A stretch of 64,000 bases of DNA from Pholis gunnellus (lineage: Eukaryota > Chordata > Actinopteri > Perciformes > Pholidae): NCBI GenBank assembly GCA_910591455.2, contig OU342804.1:13486133-13550132 (forward strand). Direction: 5' to 3'. Of the stretch, positions 49,580 to 60,209 are shown in pieces. A model generated the notes under the pieces. The model saw nothing but the letters and a program-made list of their open reading frames with translations. It searched no databases and had not been told where the DNA came from. How positions within the stretch are numbered: position 1 is the stretch's first letter; every line of letters starts with the position of its first letter. The position numbers and the translations under genes were made by a program.

Positions 49580-49985
49580 AGCATCATGGAATGTTTTGAC
49601 AGCACATAGTGTGACATCTTAGCTAAATGGGAAAGTACAAGCAGGCCCTCTAGACACAGATGTCGGCACATAAAGACTTGTTTCCTGTTATGCAAACACA
49701 ATCACATGCTCTGCTTCTTGGACAGCAGTCCGAGAAGAGTTTGTAACAAGATCAAGTTTGAAACAGAAACATTGAAACCGCAACTGACTCACAGTTGGGT
49801 GCGCCTGCACGAACCAGATAAAACCAGGTACCTCTGTATGTATAAAAGGATGTTGAATGTTGCACTTTGTTGAAGCTTACACACTACTGAATACGTATCT
49901 GTTGTGCACTCTTCCCTTGCAACCAAATAAACGGACAAAGACAACTTTGAAGACTTTATTATAGATTTGTGAACAAAAACTCTCT
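49580..49985 (+). mobile_element. Possible solo-LTR-like segment, copy 2
   Basis: The counterpart of the segment at 41530-41900, with the same TATAAAAGG box and AATAAA. It differs by small deletions near 49740 and 49880. Confidence 0.3.
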
Positions 49986-50007
49986 TCTCCCGATTAACAT
50001 AGAAATC

Positions 50008-50133
50008 ATATTTTAATACTGTAAATGGCTAAACACCATCACTTGCTGGCTGGGAAAGGTATCAACAAATCCTAATTTATTTTAAACACACCTTTTTTAT
50101 CAAACCTAGAGGTTTGCCATTCTTTGGGGCAAA
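50008..50133. repeat. Right direct repeat flanking CALHM-like copy 2
   Basis: Matches the left repeat at 47813-47930 with a few substitutions, and lacks about 40 bp that the left copy has near 47780-47812. Confidence 0.88.
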
Positions 50134-50865
50134 CCTAAGCTGGTTGAGGAAAAAAAAAAAGAAATAAAAGTGCAATTAACAGTCAGCTTGTTTTATTAAC
50201 AATGTGAACCGTTATTTTCAGAAATCCTTCCTTTAACAATGTGATTTTAGCATAATGTAGTACACAGTAAAACAGAGTATAGAAGAGCTGGAATTTGTGA
50301 CTTGGTTCATGTCATCCAGTTACTGTACTCGTCTAATGGTAGTGTGCATTTGCTGTGGGTTCTCAGACTTTCAATTGGTGAAAAACACAAGTAAATGGGG
50401 TGACTGTGGCTGAGAGGAGAGCAGGGCCATCTTTCAATCAGAGGGTTAGCGGTTCAAACCACGGCTCTGGCGCCACTGGTTACATGTTGATGTGTCCTTG
50501 AGCAAGACACTTAACCCCAAAAGACATTGCTCCCGTAGCTGTCCCTACGGTATGATAGCATCTGAATTGTAAGTCGCTTTGGATAAAAGCGTCAGCTAAA
50601 TGACTGTAAAGTAAAGTAAAGTAAAAGTAAATGTGTACACAGTTGCTTACTTATCAACAAAAATAACTCGTAATCACACAGACTTTGCTCTTGCAAGTTG
50701 CCTGTCAAACTGGTTGTTGCATTTCATTTCTTTACTGTACACATTTTTCTAGAAACATTGAGCAATATTTCAGGGAAAACATTGATTCATTTCAATATTC
50801 AGCAGGATTAGCTGTCACATAGCAAAATATTAACTAATGTGAAAATGATCATTCCTTTTTCCTGT
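50134..50865. other. Intergenic region between CALHM-like copy 2 and UGT-B
   Basis: Contains a full SINE (50398-50624) and otherwise unique AT-rich sequence; the two genes converge here. Confidence 0.6.
50398..50624 (+). mobile_element. tRNA-derived SINE with target-site duplication
   Basis: A tRNA-like head (GTGACTGTGGCTGAGAGG, B box GGTTCAAACC), a core with CTTGAGCAAGACACTTAACC, a tail with TTGGATAAAAGCGTCAGC, and terminal (GTAAA)n. AAGTAAATG flanks it on both sides (50389-50397 and 50625-50633). It is the same family as the copy at 30855. Confidence 0.92.
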
Positions 50866-52443
50866 TTAGTCAGATTTTACTTTTATTTTACAACACAATC
50901 TAAAGCATGACCATACTAACCCAGCAACAAATAACAACACAAATAGTGCAACTGTTAGTAACAACAGCATCACATCAACAGAGTGGTAGGAGTACCAGGG
51001 CATTCTGTAGGACTCTGTTCTCAGGTGAGCTGCACCTTTGTGTCTCATGACAAACTCCATCCAGAAGAGAGCGGTATCCAGCGGCTTCATTGGCTGATCT
51101 CTGTGCAGCCTGGAGAGCCTCTGCATGTTCATCCTGTAGGAGGGCTCGTTCAGGACTTCCTGTATAGCATTCCGAAATGTTTTCCTGTCCAATTCAGAAA
51201 CATCCATAACCACTGCAACTCCCTTTGCTCTCAGTCTGGAGAGGTTGTCGGCTTGATCGAACACAATGGGAATTCCTACAATTGGCACTCCATGATATAT
51301 GGCCTCATATATTCCATTTGTTCCTCCATGACTTACAAACAGTTTCATATTTCTATGTCCCAGGAGGTCATTCTGTGGCATCCAATCTACTATCAAAGTG
51401 TTGTTGCCCAGAGTGGCTGGTCTGTCACCTTTATACCTCCAGATGACTTTCTGGGGTAATTTAGCAAAAGCTGCAGCGATCTCATCAGCTAGGTCATGGG
51501 GAAGCTCTCCAATCAAAGTCCCCAGAGACATGATGACGACTCCGTGCTCTCCAGAACTCTGCACAAACTCCTCCAAGTGTTCAGGAAGAGGTTGTGCTGG
51601 TTTACACTGGAACCCTCCCATATAGACAACATTAGGCATGGTGGGGCGAGGGAACTCAAACACAAAGTCCACTCTCATGAGCCACAGGTCTGCTGCTTGA
51701 AACAAGGAGAAGTAGTCTACATCTGGACCAAAGTAGCGCCTGGACAATGCAGAATAATGTGGGCTAACTATCTGCTTGTACAGATGCATCCTCATGGTGT
51801 AAAAAACAACGTTTTTCACCCTCTGAAAGAAAGTCATTTGATCTGTTAATTCTGAAGGTGGAAGTGGGACGTAGGAAAGGGGAGAGGGTGCAATAGCAAA
51901 ATGGGCTTCACCATGAACAGTCCATCGAGCATTAAACATTAATGGCAGTCCGAGATAGTGAGCCAGCATTACTCCTCCTCCGTTAGCAGGATCCGTCAAA
52001 ACCGCATCATACTTGGTATCTTGAAAGGACTTCATCAACTCTTTATTTTCAAATATGTACGTAACCACTTCACAGACTTTCTTGTGTAATTCAAAGAACT
52101 TGTCCTTTAACTCCATGTCTAAAGCAAAACGGGCCCACGCTGATGCCTTGCTTCGTTTAATCTTAATAACTTCAGAGACAAAGAGACGAAAAAAGTCCTC
52201 ATTTGCACCACCGGCAATATCCACTGTGACAGTGTTGTAATGTGGAGACGTTTCAGTGATGTACCAGCTGTCTGCAGGTCGAATGACAGTCACAGTGTGG
52301 CCCCTTGAATGCAGCTCCTCAACAAGTACCCTCATGTTCACCCAGTGGCTGCCGTCATGTGGAAATACCAGAACCTTCCCACCGTGGGCAGCTGGAATGA
52401 TGCCAGCCACAAGAGCGATGATGGAAGCCAAATACAAAAACAT
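50866..52443 (-). CDS. UDP-glucuronosyltransferase, array copy B
   Basis: A single coding exon of 525 residues. It has a signal peptide (1-21), the catalytic His at 33 (DGSHW), the catalytic Asp in YDAVLTDP, the donor signature VSHGGTNGIYEAIYHGVP ... DQADN, a C-terminal transmembrane helix, and KVKSD, a KxKxx-type ER-retrieval end. The N-terminal substrate half is clearly different from copies A and C, so it probably accepts other substrates. Two stretches of the C-terminal half are nearly identical to the other copies at DNA level. A strong acceptor (TTCTTGTATTTCAG) ends 26 bases before the ATG, so the 5' UTR is split. No frame damage is seen. Placement in the fish UGT5 group is inferred. 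Confidence 0.95.
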   Translation of the reverse strand: MFLYLASIIALVAGIIPAAHGGKVLVFPHDGSHWVNMRVLVEELHSRGHTVTVIRPADSWYITETSPHYNTVTVDIAGGANEDFFRLFVSEVIKIKRSKASAWARFALDMELKDKFFELHKKVCEVVTYIFENKELMKSFQDTKYDAVLTDPANGGGVMLAHYLGLPLMFNARWTVHGEAHFAIAPSPLSYVPLPPSELTDQMTFFQRVKNVVFYTMRMHLYKQIVSPHYSALSRRYFGPDVDYFSLFQAADLWLMRVDFVFEFPRPTMPNVVYMGGFQCKPAQPLPEHLEEFVQSSGEHGVVIMSLGTLIGELPHDLADEIAAAFAKLPQKVIWRYKGDRPATLGNNTLIVDWMPQNDLLGHRNMKLFVSHGGTNGIYEAIYHGVPIVGIPIVFDQADNLSRLRAKGVAVVMDVSELDRKTFRNAIQEVLNEPSYRMNMQRLSRLHRDQPMKPLDTALFWMEFVMRHKGAAHLRTESYRMPWYSYHSVDVMLLLLTVALFVLLFVAGLVWSCFRLCCKIKVKSD

Positions 52444-55166
52444 CTTGAAATCGTCTCAAACAGTGCTGTCTGAAATACAAGAAGAACAGAAAAAAGCAAA
52501 ACTGCTACTTTAGTATTCCAGGAAATGAGTGCACAAAGGCGTATGATGCATGAGAATGTCCACAAAAGAGCGACAGTGACGTTCCATTCAATTGTCTCTC
52601 TATTTGAGTGGATGCTTCTATTTGTGACAGCCCTCACGTGGATGTAGCACATGGAGCCTCTCTCGGGAAATTAGAGTGCTGTTAGGTGCCAGGTGCCAAG
52701 TGCCCCGCATGTATTTTGTGTTGAACCCCAATCTCCCTGAGCAAAAGTGTTTTTACAACTGGAACTGTACATTCTGCAGAAATATTACGAGAGCTTCCAT
52801 CCAGCAAACACATAATCCCTGTGTAACAAATCCCATGCACCCATTGATCAAATGTCTAACAATTGACTTGATTCAATAACATTAGCTGCAAAAGCTAGAA
52901 ACAAATGTTTTCCTCTCAGTACTGAAAGGCTGCTTAACACCCTCTCGACAAAGATCACTAACTATTTTCTCATGAACCAAAATCTTTAAATGTCAAGATT
53001 ACAGAGAAAACTTTACCAGCACTCTTGTAAACAATGTCTCTCGCCAAATAGTTAAGACCCAAACAAAACAAAGCAGAGCAGTGAGGAGCTGTAAGTCGCA
53101 CTAGTGTGGCTATAAAACACTTCCTGGTTTCTTTTGTCCCACCCACACAACAGTTGCAAAAGATTCTTGTCCCTTACTGGGGAAGCTTAGTCATCATGGT
53201 GCAATAAGCAAGTACTGCAGTGTTGCAGGAAAGTGTTACTCTATATGCATATGTGGTCTAGATTACTTCATATTTTTACCTTTCAGACAGTCGGGGCACC
53301 TTATTCTTTTAAAATGCAGTGGCCTTGTGTGTTAGAACTGGTGATGTCTTAAAATACAAGTAAAAACACGTTTGTGCAAAGAAACAAGACGCCTCCCTTG
53401 GCAGTGTTGTTGAATGCCAGTAGTTCAATGTATAATGCATGATACTACATGCATTATACATAGTATAACACACTCCCTCAGCAGTTGTACAGAAAAGTAT
53501 AACAAATTTCTTACATACATTTTCTGATGCACATAAAAATGCATGGACCTGATTTTGCAAATGATGAACTTTTATCTTTCAGACCTTAGATATTTGAAAT
53601 GTTTTTCAGTATAGCAGTTTTACTCCATACAAGAAAATGTATACAAATCTTATGGCACGAAGCAGGAAACAAATCTATAAATGCTAAACATATACATCAA
53701 AACCTTCTAGGTTTTGCTAAACTTCTGCTTCATACTGTGTTGAGGGAGCACTATGAAGGGCTGTATACAAACCCATGAGACTGATAAACCACTTCCTATT
53801 TTATTTGTTTTGTCTCGCCCCTGACGACAGTTCTGCTGAACCAAATAACATTGAATTATTCTCTTTAAGAGACATTCAGATTCATAGTGTAATGAGGCAA
53901 AACTCCAAAAATAATCTATAGTCAACGTTTCTTTAACATGGTGATACTGACATTAGACATTATTATAGAAGTGAAATAATCTGCAACTACAAAACAACAT
54001 TAACAAGCTATAAAACTAATACAGATTAATATAACTCAGTCAGCTGAATCTGAAGTCTAAGGTCAAAACACTGACAAAGTGAACACTGATCTAAGATTAC
54101 CTTATCTTGAGCTTTGGACCTGTAAAAAGAATCAGGCACTGATCACGCCTATAATCATGATACCCGCACAGACCTGTGCACAACCTTAAGGTTGAGACTC
54201 CACCTCTTGGGAAACATGTTTATTGTAGGAAGTCAAACATACTATTATGAAAAAGCTGTATAACAGAGTGTACCTATTATCTACCCTTAGAAAGCCACTG
54301 AAAGGCTGCTGCTGTGAGACTTTTCAGTGACATGTGCTTCCAATAAATACCCAGTTTGAAGAGAAAGAAATAGATTTATTGTATGTTTCTTTACAGCTTC
54401 ACCATTCGTTGATCCAGTATTCTCAAATGCTTCCCCTTTCAGATGTTCCACGAATAGTACAAACCACACAATTGGGCATAAACTATGCCTGGCAGGAGCA
54501 TGTCAAAAAACGGAATACTTGTCACACAACACAAAGCAGCAACACTTGAAGCTGAATGCAATGACCTCCTTTCACCTACATCAGTTGTGTCAAAAAAAAA
54601 AGAAGATGCACCACCTGGTGGCTGGAGGTGTGAAACTCAAACTGGCTCACGACAGGACAAAAATGAAATAATGAATGAGTCAGAAAACATAGTTTAGCTT
54701 CTCCAGGATGAATCAGGGCAAGTTAAATCTACTCAGTGACTTGTTTTTCATAGAGTTGCATTTCGCAACACTAAGCTAGGACAACGTAAGGTGGTTTTAA
54801 CTCCAACTTTTGTTTTTCTTTGCTCCTACCAGCCCCTGCTATCTCATAATACCTAAAGACATAGGAACACTCCAACCATTGCTCTGGAACAAAAGGTAAA
54901 ATACAGAAATATCCCCTCTGCGACTAATCAAATAAAACCTGATTTACATTATTTCCTAGTATTTTATTTGTAGTGTTCGTTATGAAAAAGGTTACAACAC
55001 CAATTTAGTTTGTACACATACTTTACTAAAATATGATCAAGCAAGTTCAAATAACAAAATAATGCCATTCATGTTAAAACGCTGCATAAATGGGCCATCA
55101 AAAAAATCTCTTATACAAGCCCCAAGATCTATATTTACAGATAGAAAGCGGATATCCCTTGAATGA
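52444..55166. other. Intergenic region between UGT-B and UGT-C
   Basis: Includes the UGT-B upstream region with its leader exon, whose location I could not fix. The rest is AT-rich with no convincing gene. A minus-strand AATAAA at 54963-54968 is about 200 bp after the UGT-C stop and is a possible poly(A) signal. Confidence 0.55.
52469..52482 (-). promoter_or_regulatory. Splice acceptor of UGT-B leader intron
   Basis: The minus strand reads a pyrimidine tract and TATTTCAG|ACAGC just before the start codon, implying that an upstream non-coding exon is joined here. Confidence 0.6.
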
Positions 55167-56750
55167 TTAGTCACGTTTCACTTTATATTTACACATTGCA
55201 GTGTATAAACACCTGATGAAAATGAAAATAGTTAGAAGCACGAGCAGCCCAGCTCCAGCCAGGAACAAAAACACATCAACAGAGTGGTAGGAGTACCAGG
55301 GCATTCTGTAGGACTCTGTTCTCAGGTGAGCTGCACCTTTGTGTCTCATGACAAACTCTATCCAGAAGAGAGCGGTATCCAGCGGCTTCATTGGCTGATC
55401 TCTGTGCAGCCCGGAGAGCCTCTGCATGTTCATCCTGTAGGAGGGCTCATTCAAGACTTCCTGTATGGCATTCAGGAAGTTGTTGTTTTTGTCCACAGTG
55501 CCTAATGTAAGAATCTTAGCCGCGCCTCTCTCTTGCAGACGCAACAGGTTGTCGTATTGGTCGAAAAACAAGGGCAGACCCACAACTGGGACTCCGTGAT
55601 AAATAGCTTCTTGAACACCGTTTGTTCCTCCATGAGCCACAAACAGTTTCATCTTGGGATGTCCTAAAAGGTCATTCTGTGGCATCCAGTCTACTATCAA
55701 AGTGTTGTTGCCCAGAGTGGCTGGTCTGTCACCTTTATGCCTCCAGATGACTTTCTGCGGTAATTTAGCAAAAGCTGCAGCGATCTCATTTGTTAAATCA
55801 GCAGGAAGCTCACTCACAAAAGTCCCCAGAGACATGATGATGACTCCGTGCTCTCCAGAACTCTGCACAAACTCCTCCAAGTGTTCAGGAAGAGGTTGTG
55901 CTGGTTTACACTGGAACCCTCCAATATAGACAACATTAGGCATGGTGGGGCGAGGGAACTCAAACACAAAGTCCACTCTCATCAGCCAAATGTCTGCATT
56001 AAGCACTAACTGGTTATAGTCATAATCTGGCCCAAGATATTTGTCACACAAGTTCTGGTATATTAGCTTAATCACCAGCTGTTGTTCTGTTTGAGTTATT
56101 ATATGCAGAATGACGTTCTTAACTCTCTGAAAAAAGGCCATTTTATCAGTGTTTCCAGATCCTGTTATAGGAATGTATGATATAGGTGAAGGAGCAATAG
56201 CAAGATGACCCTCTCCAGCTATCAACCACCTAACATTATAAACCAAAGGAAGGTTCAAATATTTGGCCAAAATGGCTCCGTAACCCCAGCAGGGGTCAGT
56301 GAGCACCAGGTCAAACTTGCCATCTTTTATGGTTGTCATCAACTCTCGGTCATCTAGTATTGCTGATAGAAACTCACCCACAGTTGTGTGAGCATCAAAA
56401 AACATGCCGAACATTCCTACAGTCGCGTGGAGAAAATTCACGAGAGGAAGGGCCCCCCTTTCAAATTCAATGGTGCTTGATATCATTTCTGTAATGAACT
56501 TCTGATCAATGCTCCTCTCCACCTGAACTGTATAGGTATTGTAATGAGAGGATTTATCCTTGATGTACCAGCTTTTGCTGGAACGAACAATGGTTATATT
56601 GTGTCCTCTCGAGTGCAACGCTTGAAGTAGAATATCCATGTTTATCCAGTGGCTGCCTTCTATGGGAAGGACCAAGATGTTGCCACCTTGGCAGTCTCTG
56701 GGAAAGAGGACGAGCAGCAGTAAAACACTGCAACAATAGATCAGCCTCAT
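55167..56750 (-). CDS. UDP-glucuronosyltransferase, array copy C
   Basis: A single coding exon of 527 residues. The frame is open 20 codons further upstream, but the bases TTATTTTCAG directly precede an ATG at 56750. That ATG begins a clean signal peptide (MRLIYCCSVLLLLVLF), so the splice acceptor abuts the start codon and the upstream codons are intron. Features: the catalytic His at 34 (EGSHW), the catalytic Asp in FDLVLTDP, the donor signature VAHGGTNGVQEAIYHGVP with DQYDN, a C-terminal transmembrane helix and a KVKRD (KxKxx) ER-retrieval end. Its N-terminal half differs from A and B. A candidate first exon and promoter lie at about 58282-58500. The enzyme appears intact. Confidence 0.95.
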   Translation of the reverse strand: MRLIYCCSVLLLLVLFPRDCQGGNILVLPIEGSHWINMDILLQALHSRGHNITIVRSSKSWYIKDKSSHYNTYTVQVERSIDQKFITEMISSTIEFERGALPLVNFLHATVGMFGMFFDAHTTVGEFLSAILDDRELMTTIKDGKFDLVLTDPCWGYGAILAKYLNLPLVYNVRWLIAGEGHLAIAPSPISYIPITGSGNTDKMAFFQRVKNVILHIITQTEQQLVIKLIYQNLCDKYLGPDYDYNQLVLNADIWLMRVDFVFEFPRPTMPNVVYIGGFQCKPAQPLPEHLEEFVQSSGEHGVIIMSLGTFVSELPADLTNEIAAAFAKLPQKVIWRHKGDRPATLGNNTLIVDWMPQNDLLGHPKMKLFVAHGGTNGVQEAIYHGVPVVGLPLFFDQYDNLLRLQERGAAKILTLGTVDKNNNFLNAIQEVLNEPSYRMNMQRLSGLHRDQPMKPLDTALFWIEFVMRHKGAAHLRTESYRMPWYSYHSVDVFLFLAGAGLLVLLTIFIFIRCLYTAMCKYKVKRD

Positions 56751-59637
56751 CTGAAAATAAAACAATGGACAATCAATTGACCATGGTGAAAAAAATAATT
56801 TCAAACACATGTGATGCTATCCATGCTGCAGGAAACATGGGATTATCTTAAAGGGAAAGTACCTAGCATTTAGAGGGATCTAGCAGGAATGGAATATAAT
56901 AATAATGTAATAATAAGTATGTTTTCTTTAGCTTATAATCACCTGAAAATAAGAATTGTTGTGCGTTTCTCACCTTAGAATGATCGACTTGTATCTACAT
57001 AATGAGCAGGTGCCCTTCACAGAGTCGGCTGCAACATTCTACGGTAGCCCAGAATGGACATACAAAACATTGGGTCTTCAAAGGGCCAGTCGATTTTTCA
57101 CTTTTTTGAGTCACCCACCTTAGTTCTCCTCCACGCTTGACACACGGGAAAAGTTGCAGTTGGTTGCAATCTGCGGCCTCACTGCGCCAAGGAAAGGATT
57201 CTCTTAATAGGACTATTATGCCTTACTTTAATGGTTTATTTAGATACTGTACACCTTCAACACTTTCCATTACAATCTCAATTCTTTCCATTCGTTTTAG
57301 CTCCAACAAGTCTTTTTTTTTTTTTATCTCACCGGCACAATTTGCTTCTATTTTTTTAAGTTGTTGTGCTTCTGTTGCTTTGATTTACTGTACAAAGAAG
57401 TAAATTAGATCTAGATTCAAATCGTATTCGTATAAAATCATTCCTTTTTGCACAATAGCATTACAGCAAGATTACAAACTGCAGCTGGATTTTAAATATC
57501 TCTTTTCATTTTTCCACTTACTGAGCATCAAACTTCCATTAACATACAATAAACACATATATGGTCAGTTATTCTTAATAGGGCCATCTGTAGGCCTACT
57601 TACTGTGGTTTGTATTGTTCCTCCATGCAGGAAAAGTCACAGTAGGGAACTTGCTTTGTCCAGTGCATGCACATTAAACTGGAAAGAATGAGTACAAGGT
57701 AATAACTGTCAACGATGTGCGTGCAAACACCATCATAAAGAAGTTACTGATTGATATTATCAGTACATCAGGAACTATGGCACATATTGCAATACGCTCT
57801 ATCACAATTAATCTTTTAATTATTAGTTTAGGCCTTTTAAATCCAGAATCTAAGTGGCCATTGCCCTTTGGCTACACTATTTTAATCATTCATCGTTATT
57901 TAGGCCATTTGTCTGTTTATTCCCTGAGGACCAAGGGCATTTAATCGGCATATACCCATGTGTTTCTTAATCAAAATGTTCAGAACAATATCAGCTCGCT
58001 CTCTCTTCTGAGTCTCTCATTCGTCCCAAAAAGCTGTGTAAATAGATAGTTTGGCCCAAAAGCTGAAAAGTTGAAGTCCAGCTTTTTTAAATTCTTCAAA
58101 TCTCTTGGAAAAATGACCTTGACCCAGTAAAGAGAATAAAAGTCTCGAACTGTCTTTGCTAAAGTTACTTAGTTCACTGAAAGAGATGCAGTTCTCATTC
58201 CTCTTCCCCTTTCTTCCACCGGATCCCTGAAACACAACAATTCACTGAACGTTTTTGTTCAATGACTAGGAATACACTTACCCATCTTTAAACGGATCTT
58301 TGTTATTTCGGTATTTATCTTCATCGGAGGAATAAATCAGCCCCTGAAGCACCGCTATTCTCGTTACTGCAAAACAGCTGGGAGACGCGGCAATATGTCC
58401 GTGCAGCTTTTCCTTCTTTGGTTGACGAAATGACAAGCAGAGCTGATGGGCGGGTCCTTAGTTACTTCCCGAGTGTCCATTGGTTAGTTTCTTTTAAAAA
58501 AAAAGAGACGGACACACAAATCCACCAATCACGCACGCTAAGAGGCAGAGACGCTCTGACGTCTGACTACAGAAACTTCTGAAACTTAAAGTCCTATTTT
58601 ATTTGTTTGGGATGACATTTGGATTTTTGGTGTTTACATTTTTTTTTCCCCAACTGCATTTAGGAGAAAACAAATCTGATCTGAGATAGAATAGAACACA
58701 GCCATGACTTTAGGAATTGTTTCTGTAATAGAAAGATAGGATTTCCCCTCTTGGAAAATGAGTTAAGACAAGCAGTTAGGATATTTTTGTGTATGAGGCC
58801 CCTGTTCTCTGCCCTTCAGATGGCTGTGAGTCACATGCAATCTTGCGAGAGAAAAAGACTACAGATTCCACCTGAACCCATATCTGAACCCCGATCAGAG
58901 CCAATCTGAACCATTTCTGGGCTCTATTATCGCTATAGACATGGAGTAAACCTCTTTAGACAAGCCAAACACGAGATGACAACTTGTCTGCTTACTATCT
59001 TTTTGTGACTTGGCAATTAATAAATGATTAAACAACAGGCTATGCCATTTAAATAGTGCTATGCTAATATGAGCCTGCTCTGGCTTTGTGCCAATGCAGT
59101 CTTGTACTGAATATAATTTGAGATCACGACATAAATTGTCAGCGTCCCTGAGTTGGCAGCATTACCATGTCCTTCCTTCTATTCTTCAGTATAGTGTATG
59201 TAGGCTGGTTTTAAATTTCACAAAATACATAATATATATATAATATATATTTTTTTAATTAAAATCTATTCGCTATCAGGAAATGATCTTCTTTAAATGC
59301 CGCGTTCGTTACTGTAAGTCTTGTTTGTATGATGTTCATATTAAACATCATATTACATTATTTTTCTCCATATGTCAATACATTTGGATGGGAGAAAAAG
59401 TGAGAAATATGATCATAATAAAAACTAAATATGAATTAGCAAATTGATTATACAACACAAGTTGGATATTGACATCCCCCCTCCCCCATCTAGTACAGTA
59501 TCTCTGGGTCCCACAATATGCTGTCGCCATGGAAGCACATACAGAGGGAATGAGAGGAGCTGAGAGAGGTACTAAATGTAGCATCACATCACAAGCAGAA
59601 TCTCAGTGGCAGAGCTGCACTTGCTGATGCTGCTGTG
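56751..59637. other. UGT-C upstream and intergenic region
   Basis: Contains possible leader-exon donors on the minus strand: TTCTAAG|GTGAGA (near 56974) and AAGATGG|GTAAGTG (near 58282). The rest, to the hAT-like element, is AT-rich with a poly(T)/TA stretch near 59230 and no convincing gene. Confidence 0.55.
58282..58500 (-). promoter_or_regulatory. Candidate UGT-C promoter and non-coding first exon
   Basis: Reading leftward, an inverted CCAAT sequence (CCAATGG, near 58480) and a GC box (CCCGCCC, near 58451) precede a GC-rich stretch that ends in a strong donor GTAAGTG at 58281. This is the pattern of a promoter with a short leader exon, and the next minus-strand acceptor fitting the model is the one at the UGT-C start codon. 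No transcript evidence is available. Confidence 0.4.
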
Positions 59638-60168
59638 CAGAGATGGGCAGTATTTCTATTACTTGTATTTGAAATACGTATTTCAATTACTTTTGAGTAT
59701 TTTGTAATTTATATTTCATAGGGCCGATTAAAAATCAAATGTAATTTGTAACAAAATACTTTAGAGTGGAGTAATTTTGTATTTAAAATACTCAAAATAC
59801 TTTCTCCACGAATCAAAAAACAGTTCACGAGTTCAGTCTTCAGATCTTCAAGTTCAACGGATTGTCTGTCAAGTTAAATATTGTATCTGAGTGTGACAGA
59901 TGTCAACTAGCTTGATGTATACTTTATGTCTGGGTCTGGCTACGTATATACATAGTGATGGTTGTAATATCAAGCTAGCGATCGATGCTAACATGCTAAT
60001 GACGCTAGCATGCTGTCTAGGCTAGTGCATAGCCAGTGTTTAGCAAGTTAGCTTATCAGTCGAGTAGCTAGCTATAGGAAGAGGGAGATTGGGAGCTTGT
60101 ATGTCATATGTGATGAATATTTTTTTGTTGATATAAAGCCAAAGTTTATGGGCTGTTAAGTCCCATTA

Positions 60169-60209
<41 letters not shown>

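Larger units (their letters stand above)
47930..50007. repeat. Segmental duplication unit, copy 2
   Basis: The partner of 39856-41951. It begins ACACCCTCCTTTT and ends TTAACATAGAAATC, where the two copies part company. It carries an intact CALHM-like gene and the same LTR-like segment. Confidence 0.95.

Noticed and set aside
50398..50470. tRNA gene
   Set aside because: The tRNA-like head with a B box belongs to a SINE; it lacks a foldable acceptor stem and continues into a SINE body.
56751..56810. Upstream in-frame ATG of UGT-C
   Set aside because: The extra 20 codons contain a consensus splice acceptor, and the signal peptide starts cleanly at 56750.
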